Source of the DNA: Flabesymbios commensalis
Taxonomy: Eukaryota > Annelida > Polychaeta > Terebellida > Flabelligeridae
Assembly (NCBI GenBank): GCA_964017125.1
Contig: OZ024902.1
Location: 105,320,560 to 105,384,559 of the forward strand
Direction of reading: 5' to 3'
DNA length: 64,000 nt
The position numbers and the translations under genes were made by a program. The notes beneath the pieces are model-generated. The model searched no databases, was not told the origin of the DNA, and saw only the letters and a program-made list of their open reading frames with translations. The stretch's first letter is position 1. Each line of letters starts with the position of its first letter. Of the stretch, positions 13,101-25,100 are shown one piece after another.

Positions 13101-16100
13101 CCATTTCACCACATAATGCGGGTAGTGGGGTAAGATTATGTACACCTAAGTAATATTGCATGGCTCGCTCTGTTATTTTATCACACATATTTATATTAGA
13201 ATTCCACCATATTTCACAGGCATAATCTTGAACAGGTACTACAAAAGAATCAAACAGATGACAATATGTATTATATCCCACTTCAGACTATTGTTTACAC
13301 TTGGACACAATTCCACCAAAAGCTCTAGAAGCAGCATCAGAGCGTGCTTTAATACAGTCTCTAAAATTTAAATTTTCGTCAAATTTTACACCTAAGTAAT
13401 TATAATTTTTCACTATCTCAAGGTCCATATCCTTGTAACAGGCTTCTTTGAATTCTTAAAATGTACAACTTTGTTTTTGATCAGAATTTACAAATATTTT
13501 CCATTTATTACACCATTTATGAACATGTTCTATTAAGCGTTGCAAATCTTCTTCGTTTTCTACAAAAAGTACAATATCATCTGCATAAAACAAAGTACAT
13601 ACAGTTTTTCCATTTATATTAACAACGTATATGAATAATGGAGACATCCCTATAACCATTTTTCTCGACCTAAGTAAAGCTTTTGATACATTGAATCACT
13701 CCATATTATTAGACAAATTAAAACACTACGGTATTAAGGACGGCGCATTAAATCTTTTAAATAGTTACTTGTCAGATAGGCAACAATTTGTACAAATAAA
13801 CAACATCAAATCTAATCTACTTCCAGTTAAAACAGGTGTGCCACAAGGATCTATTCTTGGCCCATTTTTATTCATCATATATCTGAATGATCTTACAAAT
13901 GCAAGTGATATATTCAAAATTTTATCGTATGCCATTGACAGTACACTTTTAGCCAAACTAAGTGATTTCATTAATCGTGATAATACGAAAAATATTAATG
14001 TTTTGCTAAATAAAGAATTAGAAAAAAATTATGTTTGGCTGAAAATTAATAGGCTGTCGCTTAACACCAGTAAATCCAAATTCATGCTTTTTTATCAGCG
14101 TCAAAAAAGAGTAACAATACCTAACATTAAGATTAATAATATTGAGTTACAATGTATCGATAATTTTAATTTTTTGGGATTAACATTTAATAAACATCTG
14201 GGTTAGGCCGATCATGTCAACAAACTTTCAAATAAAATATGTAAAATCATTGGGATTATGAACAAATTGAAATTGCAGCTGCCACAGAATATTTTACTTA
14301 CTATTTATAGTTCACTTATATTATCTCAATTAATTACTGTTTACTTGCCTGGGGCTATGAGTCAAAACATTTATATAAACTTCCAACACGGGTCATTAGA
14401 ATTATTGATAAACGGTTTTCACATACCGGGTACTAATCCCTTATTTAAAAAATTGAAAATACTAAAAGATCATGACATTCTTCATTTAAATCAGGTCAAA
14501 TTTTACAATAAATGATTAAATGATCTATTACCAGAAAACTTCGACTCCTTTAACATGCCCAGATACTGTACTTATCACAATTATAACACTCGCCATTGTC
14601 AAAATCTTCGACCCAAACAGGAGTTTTGTAAAAAATGTCTCCGTTATAATCTACCTAAAATTATTAACACTACTTCTACTAATATTTTACATAAAATTAA
14701 TTATTACGCATTCCTTTGATAGTTTTTGTAGATACATTAAATTAAGTCTCCTTGAAAAATACACAGATATTTGTATTGTTGAAAATTGTTATGTCTGTCA
14801 TCGTTTGGCTGTCCAATAATTAACTCTAAACCTCTTAATGTCTTCAAAATGTCAATAGGTTTATAATTTGTCAATGATTTCATCATTTGGATCATTTTTT
14901 TTTTTTTTGTATGTTTATGAGAATTTATTTACATTAATTTGTTTTATATATATGGCATTTTTTCTTTTTGATTGTATGCATGTTTATTTGTTTGTATTTT
15001 TATTATGTAAAATGTTTAGTGCACTGTTATAATTATTTAAGCGGCTTAATGTCTTAATGGAGGTCTTCTCATCCAATTTATATTATAAATTACTAAAAAA
15101 AATTGTAATATACAATTAATGGTTGTATAAAGTTTCTTCTTCTTCAATAAAATACAATTTATAAAAAAATCATAAAAAACTTTATTCGACATCATTATCA
15201 TACAAAATTCAAAATGGCCGCCATTAAATAACTAATGTTACCATATCTTCCTCAATATTTGAGATAGTGACTTGATTTTTTCACCAAACCCTATGTTTTC
15301 AGTATCGAGGAGTACAATAAAACAAGTGAAAACTTAATAGCAGTATCATGCAAAATTTAAAATGGCTGCCATGAAATCACCAAAAGTTATACTTTCGTCG
15401 ATAATAGAGATAGAGACCAATTCTTTTCACCCAACCATATGTCTTTGATATATAGGAATATAGAAAAAACACACTTGTAGTAGCTTTATTTGACATCATT
15501 ATCGTGATTGAAATGTTATGTTATTTATATAATATTTCAGTTCTACAGTAATGATAGCTACCTGGCAGTTCATTCACTTATGTGTAATATAAGCAGAGCG
15601 GATGTTAACTCGCCCAAGCAAATACGTCCAGTTGAATTTCGCCTATGTAATATACTGTAGGACATTACCTATGACTTCTATATGAACAAGACTACATAAG
15701 TTCAGGAGCTCCCGCTCCGAATTAGAATTTGATTTAAGCAATTTTGTGTAGGGTTATTAATGTAGTCCTAGGCTAGGTCAAATATCAAGACGCAAGACAA
15801 CTAGGTCTAAGAAGCTCAGTCTAAGAGTAAGATAAGAACTAGACAGTCTGTCAGAGATTGCAAACCTCCATTGAAATTAATGATCCTAATCAGTATCTCA
15901 GTAATGGCCTACCTATCTGGCACGGTTTACTCGGATATCAGGCCAATCGAGGTAGCTAATAGCTGATTTACGGTCACTTTGAATTCGATATAAACTAGTT
16001 AAAAAAATTAAGGATGCATCCTCCCCTGAAACCTCAAATTTTGTTTTATAGTGATGGACTACCAACTAACACAGTTTGCAAAATATTGGGCATGTGAAAG

Positions 16101-19100
16101 TAGATAATGGCCGAGAGGGGGCCATTTTGAATTTGATGGAGTTAAAATTTTTCAAGATGCATCCTGAGCTGAAATCTCACATTTCATTCTGTAGTAATCG
16201 TCTAGCCATCTAGCACGGTTTACCAAATATCGGCCATGTGAAAGTGAATAATGGCCAATAGGCGGCCATTTTGAATTTGATCGAGTCTAAATTTTTCAAG
16301 ATGCATTCTCTCCTGAAATCTCACATTTTGTTTTATAGTAATGATCTAGCCATCTAGCACGGTTTACCAAATAACGGCCATGTGAAAGTGAATAATGGCC
16401 TAAAGGCGGCTATTTTGAATTTGATCAAGTCGAAATTTTCCAAGATGCATCCTCAGCTGAAATCTCACATTTCGTTCTATAGTAATGGTCTAGCCATCTA
16501 GTACGGGATAATGGCCGATAGAAGACCATTTTGAATTTGATCAAGTCGAAATTTTTCATGATGCATCCTCTCCTGAAATCTCACATTTTGTTTTATAGTA
16601 ATGGTCTAGCCATCTAGTACGGTTACGAAATAACGGCTATGTGAAAGTGAATAATGGCCGATAGGTGGCCATTTTGAATTTGATCGAGTCAATATTTTTT
16701 AAGATGCATCCTCTCCTGAAATCTCACATTTTGTTTTATAGTAATGGTCCAGCTATCTAACACGGTTTACCAAATATCAGCAATGTGAAAGTAAATAGTG
16801 GCCGATAGGCGGCCATTTTGAATTCGATTGAGTTGAAAGTTTTTAAAAGGCATCCTCTCCAGAAACGTCACATTTTGTTTTATAGTGATGGTCTAGCTAT
16901 CTAGCACGGTTTACCTGATATCAGGCCTATCGAGGTAAATAATGCTGAATGTCGGCCATTTTAAATTCGTAAATTAAAAATTTTCAGGGTGCATCTTCCC
17001 CCGAAAACTCACACTCTGTTTTATAGTAATGGTCTAGCAGTCTAGCACGGTTTACCAAATATCGGCCATGTGAAAATGAATAATGGCCGAAAAGGTGGCC
17101 ATTTTGAACTTGATCAAGTCAAATTTTTGCAAGATGCATCCTCATCTGGAATCTCACATTTCGTTTTATAGTAATGATCTAGCCATCTAGCACGGTTTAC
17201 CAAATAACGGCCATGTGAAAGTGAATAATGGCCGATTGGCGGCCATTTTGAACTTGGTCAAGTTGGATTTTTTCAAAATGCATCTTCCCCTGAAACCTGA
17301 GAATTTGTTTGATAGTAATGGTGTAGCTATCTTGAGCGGTTTTCATGATATTCAGCAATATCAGGCCTGTCGAGGTGAATAATGGCCGATAGGCGGCCAT
17401 TTTGAATTTTATCATCTTGAAATTTTTCAAGATGCATCCTCTCCTGAAAGCTGACAATTTGTTTGATAGTAATGGTGTAGCTATCTTGAGCGGTTTTCAT
17501 GATATTCCGCAATATCAGGCCTGTCGAGGTGAATAATGGCCGTTAGGCGGCCATTTTTAATTTTATCGACTTGAAATTTTTCAAGATGCATCCTCTCCTG
17601 AAACCTCACAATTTGTTTTATAGTAATGGTGTAGCTATCTTGAGCGGTTTTCATGATATTCCGCAAAATATTTCAGTCGGATTTAACGATGTTATAAATT
17701 AGGTCAAAGTGCTGGGTCAACTTCAAGGTCAAGGTCCGAAAACCTGTAAAGGCACAACTAGGGACCTTAGAGAACATGTATGTGCAGTATGACTGTCATC
17801 GGCCCAGTACTTTGCGAGATCTGCTCCGGAAACGAAGTGTGTGTCAAAAGGTCTAAATAGGTCATATTTCTGAACCAAAAGTAGGTCAAAGTTCATATAC
17901 CCCAAAAGGCACAACTAGACCCCCTAGGGGTGTTGTGTGTAAAATTTGAAGACAATCGGACAAGTAGTTTCAGAGATATGCTCCGGAAACGAATTGTTTA
18001 CGGACGGCGCAACGCCGTAACATCATCATTTTCTCCTCTGCGACCTTGCATATTGAATTCAGATTAAAAATATTTCAAACTGTTCATTAGCCACCTGGAA
18101 GTAACCCACATACCAAAAATTGTTATCCTAGCTTATTTTCTTACAAAGTTATAGGCAGAAAAAGAGGTAGAAAAAAAAACGGAGGCGGAATCCATAGCTC
18201 CCTCAGTCTCACCTACGGTGACGGCGGGAGCTAACAAAGGGACATTCAAGAGGCCTATAACTGTTCACGTAGGCCTACACTGAATGTGCACTTCACGACA
18301 GTGGCCTTACAAGATGAAATTAAGGTTATTAAGTCTCCACCCACTATGTGGTGTTGGAGACTTCTTGTTTTTGCTGATTCCGCCCGCCGCCACTTGTTTC
18401 TGCTCTCACTCAAAAACCCCTACTCGGATTATTCCAAATATTTACAGTATGCATACTGGCCCTTGGGAATTTGCCTGGTAAAATTTTTTTATGCATTTTT
18501 CAGTTTCTTCAACAAAATCAAAGATGGCCGCCAAAAGCCTATGGCGCACGCTAGAGCTCAAACTGCTATATCGATTTGTTTCATGTTTAGTTTAAAGAAA
18601 AGACCTTACCCTGGCCGTGAGCTGAAAAGCTTTTAGTGTGATTCTGATAATAAAACCTTTGATTTTTTTATGTTTTTGGATTTGAGCGGATATTTCTGTT
18701 TTGCTCATTTTAGCCATCATCTAAATTTGGTAATATAGCCATACACCCCTACTCAGATTATTTCTAAGTAATTGCAGTATGCATATTGGCCCTAGGAAAT
18801 TTCCCCTGTAAAGTTTTTCGGCGTTTTTCAGCTTTTTCAACAAAATCCAAGATTGTCTCAAAAATCCTATGTCGCTCTCTAGAGCTTGAATCGCTTTATG
18901 GATTTGTTTCATGTTTAGTTTAAGGGAAAGACCCTACTCTGCACATGTGGTGATTAGTTTTTGGTGTGATTCTGATAATAAAAACTGATTTTTTTACGTT
19001 TCAAAATTTAAGCAGATATTTCAGTTTTGTTTATTTTGGCTATTATTAAAATTTGTTAATTTAGCTATACGCCCCTGCTCGGTTTATTTCTAAATATTTG

Positions 19101-22100
19101 CAGTATGCATATTGGCCCTAAGGAATTTGCCCGGTAATTTTTTTGGGCGTTTTTCAGCTTTTTCACCAAAATCCAAGATGGCCGCCGAAATCCTATGTCG
19201 CTCTCTAGAGCTTGAACCACTTCCTGGATTTGTTTATGTTTGGATTAAAGGAAAGACCTTACCTTGCACATGTGCTGACTAGTTTTTGGTGTGATTCCAA
19301 TAATAAAACCTGATTTTTTTACGTTTCAGAATTTAAGTGGATACTTCAGTTTTGTTTATTTTGGCTATGATCAAAATTTGATAATATAGCTCGGATCATT
19401 GCTAAATATTTGTTGGCACTAGGGAATTTGCCCGGTAATTTTTTTTTGTGTTTTTCAGCTTTTTCAACAAAATCCAAGATGGCCGCCAAAATCCTATGTC
19501 ACTCTCTTGAACTGCTTTATGGATTTGTTTCATGTTTGGTTCTAAGGATAACCCTACCCTGGATGTGTGCTGATTATGTTTTTGTGTGATTATGATAATA
19601 AAAACTTATATTTTTTTACTTTTAAGGATTTTAGCTGATATTTCAATTTTGCTCATTTTGGCTACTATCAAAATTTGGTAATATGGTTATACAGCTTAAA
19701 TTTTATCTTTTGTGTATGCTCAGTGGCTCTGTGAAAAAAGTCAGGAGAATTGTTTTTCTTTTTTCATTTTTTCAACAAAATTCAAGATAGCTGACAAATC
19801 ACATGTTCCTCTGAAGAGCTTGAACTGCTTCTCCGATTTGTTCTAAGAAAGCAACTTACCCTGACCATATGTTGATTAGATTTTGGTGTGATTCTGACAT
19901 CACATTTTCACGTGGTTTACATAAAGTACTGTATTTCTCTATAATTAATATACTACGTGGGGCGGGTGGGGACCCAAGCTTTGCCCCTCAGGCAAATCTA
20001 GTTTTAATGACAAATCAGAGAAACTCTGAATGACAACTTATTTTTTTGTTTGAATACATTTAATGTATTGATAAATATAATGACTGCGAGTCATCCCAAT
20101 CGCCAAATTATCTGATATTCATTCTGCACATCATTTTTGAATTTAAGGAAGTAAACGAAGGATAAAACTCACTTATTCTTGAGCGATTCAAACATCTCTC
20201 TGGCCTAAATGTTATGTCATGTTATATATTAAGAAATAATAATATGTTAATTTTTCCTTTTTTTAATGTCTATTGCACTATAGGCCTAACAATAATGATT
20301 TAAAGTGAAGATTATTCCATGGTATTCCTAGGAACATAAAACAACAAATTGTCTGTCGTTAGTTACAATGCAATGACCGTATATCACTATAAATTCATGA
20401 TTAAATAGCATTTCATATACATTTTGCTTCTTTAAATTTTGTAAACATATCATAAAGTAATAACTGTGTATTTAATAATCACCTGCATTATAAATACATC
20501 AGGTCATACCATACCATCCTGATAATTGTTTAAATTGCTCAATCCGACAAGCCAGCGAATATGTATATCATGGAAGATTCGCATTGCCATGTGATTTTCG
20601 AATGCAAAATTATGCTCAAATGGCACTATACTTTGTACCCGAGCTCCACCATTCACTTGCCAGGCAATCAACAAATATTCCACAATACAGACTTTCACAA
20701 CTGTGCAATGTAATTTAGAGCTGGATAGGAGCATGTTACACTCGTGAGTTGCATTATAGCCTTTCTCTAATTATATTAAATTATTTTTTAATAATACTCA
20801 TGATAATAAAGTACATTATACACTCTGAATTATAATTACACAAGTTAATAAAACATGAAAGGACATTACTATATAATATTAAGGGAGCTGTTATCGCTAT
20901 GATGATCTGATGTGGTATATAATTCATTAGCCCTTAACATATATCTTATTCATGTATGTTTTCAACAGGATTAATATCGTTTATGTCAAAATGCGTGTGA
21001 AAATTTTTAATGTACCTACAGTTCAATGTACTCAATAATATAATTATTATTACAGTTACTACAAGGCATAGATGTAGTTTATCTGTAATGGCTACAAATT
21101 TGTAAAACTCCAATTAAATCCAAAAGTAAATATAGTTAACTGACTCCAAAATAAACTGAACAAATAATGTACTGATCACTTGTAACGGTTGATTCCACAC
21201 ACTTGATAGAACACCCGAGCTAATCCCTGTATTTTACATCTGCAATACACCAGTCTATAGGAAAATATAACCAGCGCCAATACACATTGCCGTACTGCAG
21301 ACACTAACCTTGCGGTCACTAAGTCATCAAAACTAAAATAATAATCTTTCACAATTAGAGCAACATAGTCCTCATTGTAATATAAATATATCTATTGCAT
21401 AAAATAACGTGCTGCAGAAACATGGTGACTAGCAATTTTGTAGCCGTACTTGGTATTGTTCCGACAAAAACTGGGTTTTAAATTTACATGAATCGGGATT
21501 GACAGGTGTATAAAGGTTAACGTGGCCAAGCGAGCGGACAATGTTGTTACAATGACGGGCCGGCATCTGTAATGCTGGGCCAATATTTAAGATTTATGTT
21601 TATTTTAAATAATTAGGAATGGAATAAGACGGCGATAAATAATTCAAGAGTTAGCCATGTAGTACTTAAAACTGTACTACACGTCAAGAAACATGATGTG
21701 CTTCACAAAATTGTCGCGAACATAACACCTTGCAAAACAAACGAGAACGCTGCTCGACATTGCACAATGTGAGTTGTGAAGAAGTGGCATTCATCAAACG
21801 ATCGGAGTGTCATCACCTCGGTTAAACCTGCTGAATTAAGTTAATCTTATTTAATAGCTAGGATTACTGACATCAAATCGTGCACGTCATATTTGTGTTA
21901 TAATATTTTATAACACGATATAAAAAGCACCATATTCGTGTTATAATATTTTATAACACGATATAAAACACATCATATTCGTGTTATAATATTTCATTAC
22001 ACGCGATTTTAAAAACTTGCTGAATCACCATATTTGTGTTATAATATTTTAATACAGATTGAAAAAACATGTAAAAACATTATTATTCGTGTTATAATAT

Positions 22101-25100
22101 TTTTATTACACGATTTAAATAAACATGTTCTTATGCTAAACACGCCACATTAAGTTAATTTAATTAAGTAAATACATTTTCTGAGATCAAATCGTGCACG
22201 TCATATTCGTTTTATATTATCTATTACGCGATTCGTGTTTGAATTGAATTTAAGGTCAAATACGAAGTGAGATACTCTTGTTCTAAAAGGGTGCCGTTAT
22301 GTGCTGTGCAATACCACTTGCCAGCGACCTAGCGTAAGCGTCATGCGTGAAGGATTAGGCCTACTGCTACTGCACGATTAACATCTGACGTTGGCGGACA
22401 ATTTCATTCTTAATTGGATGTTCAAATATTTATAACACGATTTTTCCAGAAAAATGGTAAAAAAGATGGTGTAAAATTTTGGGATCCATGGTTGGATCGT
22501 GTTATATCCGATTCGTGTAGTAACGATTCGTGCTATAACGGGTAATTACTGTACTACAATATACGATATCTTCAAAAATAGGTTAAGAATTCTGACTGCT
22601 AGTGTTATATCAGGTAAATAGTGAGATGAAATTTAATATACATGTATATTGCTTATTAATTAGTTATTGTGTGAATCTACATAAATAATAGTATTTTTGA
22701 TCCTAGAAGAACTGAGCAAGGTGGATTTTTTTCCAAGTAGTAAAGATTTTTATCATATTGCATTCTATTATTTGACTTCCAGTTAAAACATGCAAAAATG
22801 GTACAATAGCATTATTATTAATTGAGTATTAATGCTGTTTGAAGTACATGGTTTCTTCGATTCTTAGTCTTATATTAGTGGTGACAGAGATTTGTAAATA
22901 ATACATGTACGGCAATTTATAGCTCTGGGAATGGATGAATGTGCACATACAGACTAACCTGAGGCAGCCTGGTTACCCACCAAGGGTAGTGAGATGAACC
23001 AGATCACACTACGGTGACTACCGTCTAGACACACAATTTACAATAATTATTCGAGCCCTGACAGTCTGAGAAGCACGCTACTCACGGTCATGAAGACTCC
23101 CCACAATACTGGTGACAGGGTCATCCCTCCACGCTTCTGCAGTGTGCGTTGTTATGTTTGGAGAGAACATCCAGCGTAATCGTTTTTTGTCAAATATAGT
23201 TTTTCAGGCATGATCCTCATGTCAATATAAGTTGCAAACAATGGCATTGCATTCACCGATAACAAACCCATGTGGTTTGGTGAAAACACAAAGTCTCTAT
23301 CTCAAATGTTGAGGATGGTATACACGTAAGCAGATGTGCTTTTTTGGTAACTATCATTAACATAGTATTGAGGAATTGGTGTTAACATAAAAATGTTATC
23401 AAGAGAATGATGACAAATAAAGGTATTGTGTGTTTTATTGTATTCCCGCTATCATAACTAATGGTTTGAGAAATATTATCTTCTTTATCTCAATTATTGA
23501 TGAAGATAATCATGATAAAATTTGTGATTTCATGGTGGCCATTTTGAATTTTGCATGGTAATGTCGAAGAAAATTTCCATGTGTTTTATTGTATTCCCTG
23601 ATACCAAAATACATACGATTTAGTGACAAAATCAAGCCTCTGACTATCTGAAATAATGAGGAAGATATGATAACTTTATTGATTGCATAGCAGCCAGTTT
23701 GAATTTTGCGTGATAGTAATGACTACTAAAGTTTCAATGTGTTTTATTGTATTCCTTGATACAGAAAACGTATGATTTGGTGAAAAAATCAGGTCTTTAT
23801 CTGAAATATTGAGCAATATATGGTAACTTTAATCATTTCATGGTGGCCATTTTGAATTATATCATCAAAAATATATCAGCCAAAACAAGGTTACCCCCCT
23901 TGGCTGCCGGATTATATCTGCAAATCTGGTATAAAATATTTGTTTATTTTGTGAAACTCAATGACCTTGACCTCCTTTGTTTTCACCGAGCTGGCTAATA
24001 CAATGAAGTATGGGGGAGGGGTGTTATATAACCTTGTTTTCACCGAGTGACGTCCCGGCGTTTCACAGAATTGATTTTTTCTTTCTATTTCAGATCCCCT
24101 CTTGAAGCCAGTCCTGGCTCAAAAGAAAGCCAGTCATTAGTTGAAAGACTTAGATTAAAGGAGCAGGCTAAAATTAAGGTAGTATGTGTATATATTTTCA
24201 CTCATTTATAGTTATAGCAATAAATAGAAACTTTAAAAAAGTAGAATCCATAGGCAGTTTATCCCATGTGTCGCAAGAAAATGTTCTGTCTTTCTGTCTC
24301 AGAATATTTTTGTGTATGAGTAGATCTTACTGTTCTTGATGGAGTGTAGGCGATCAACACTTTAGTGATGGAGGTAGGTACTTCGTTGTGAAAAGCACAA
24401 TATTTTGTCACAATATTTTGCCTGTTTTAGTTTTCCTCCCCGAAAATCTGTGAATTATGTTATCAAATACATGTGGCCTTATTGAGTATACATGTGCGAA
24501 TAGTATTTTCTATTACCATTCCAGAAGCCTATAGTGAAGAGGTTTGGTGCATGTATGGATTGGGCTGTTCCATTGCATGACGTTGGCATGAATAGAGAAG
24601 AAAATATTGGCACCTCCATGAAAGAATGCATTCAGAGGTAAGTGACACTAAATGGTGATACCATAAAATATCTGCGTTATTTAAGTGTAAATGCTGGGCA
24701 GTAGTTTAAGGGACGTGCAGCATAGGCAGCTCCATATCCCCTATGAAATTCAAGTTTCCAGTAATACCTCATTTCCTAGGACGTTCTGGTGACTGTGTGT
24801 TCTGGTGATATGTAAGAATGAAAAACTGATCCATTTTAAAAAGTTATCTTGAAAATTCCTAAGAGCCATCTTGCCCTCATTCTGGTTATGCCCTACAATA
24901 GTTCACACAATAGTTTAAACTTGATTAGACAAAATGTTCAGACAGTTATATGTAATCCTAAGTGTAATCTGGCTATGCTAACTGGTGTATGACTGCCATT
25001 TGACCTGAGTGTTTGTACTATTACGATATTAAAACTTTGTTCTGAAAACAGAATGTAAAGTTTCAGGGAGGGATAACCCTGAAAAATTACAGCTTGATCA

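Larger units (their letters stand above)
11763..23910. mobile_element. Large inverted-repeat element, copy 1 (about 12.1 kb with insertions)
   Basis: The ends are CCGGCAGCCAA with GGTAACCTTGTTTTGGCTGA on the left, mirrored by CAGCCAAAACAAGGTTACC and TTGGCTGCCGG on the right. Each arm continues with diverged units of about 150 bp containing TTCAAAATGGCCGCCATGAA, TCTTCCTCAATATTTGAGAT and GGTATCAAGGAATACAATA. The left arm is 11763-15620, split by LINEs; the right arm is about 23150-23910. The middle (15620-22920) is filled with other repeats. No transposase is visible and the target duplication is unclear. It fills most of PARPBP intron 6. A second copy lies at 38235-41533. Confidence 0.75.

Noticed and set aside
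17197-17666. Overlapping minus-strand frames with near-identical proteins
   Set aside because: They are translations of successive units of the 145-bp array, without any known domain.
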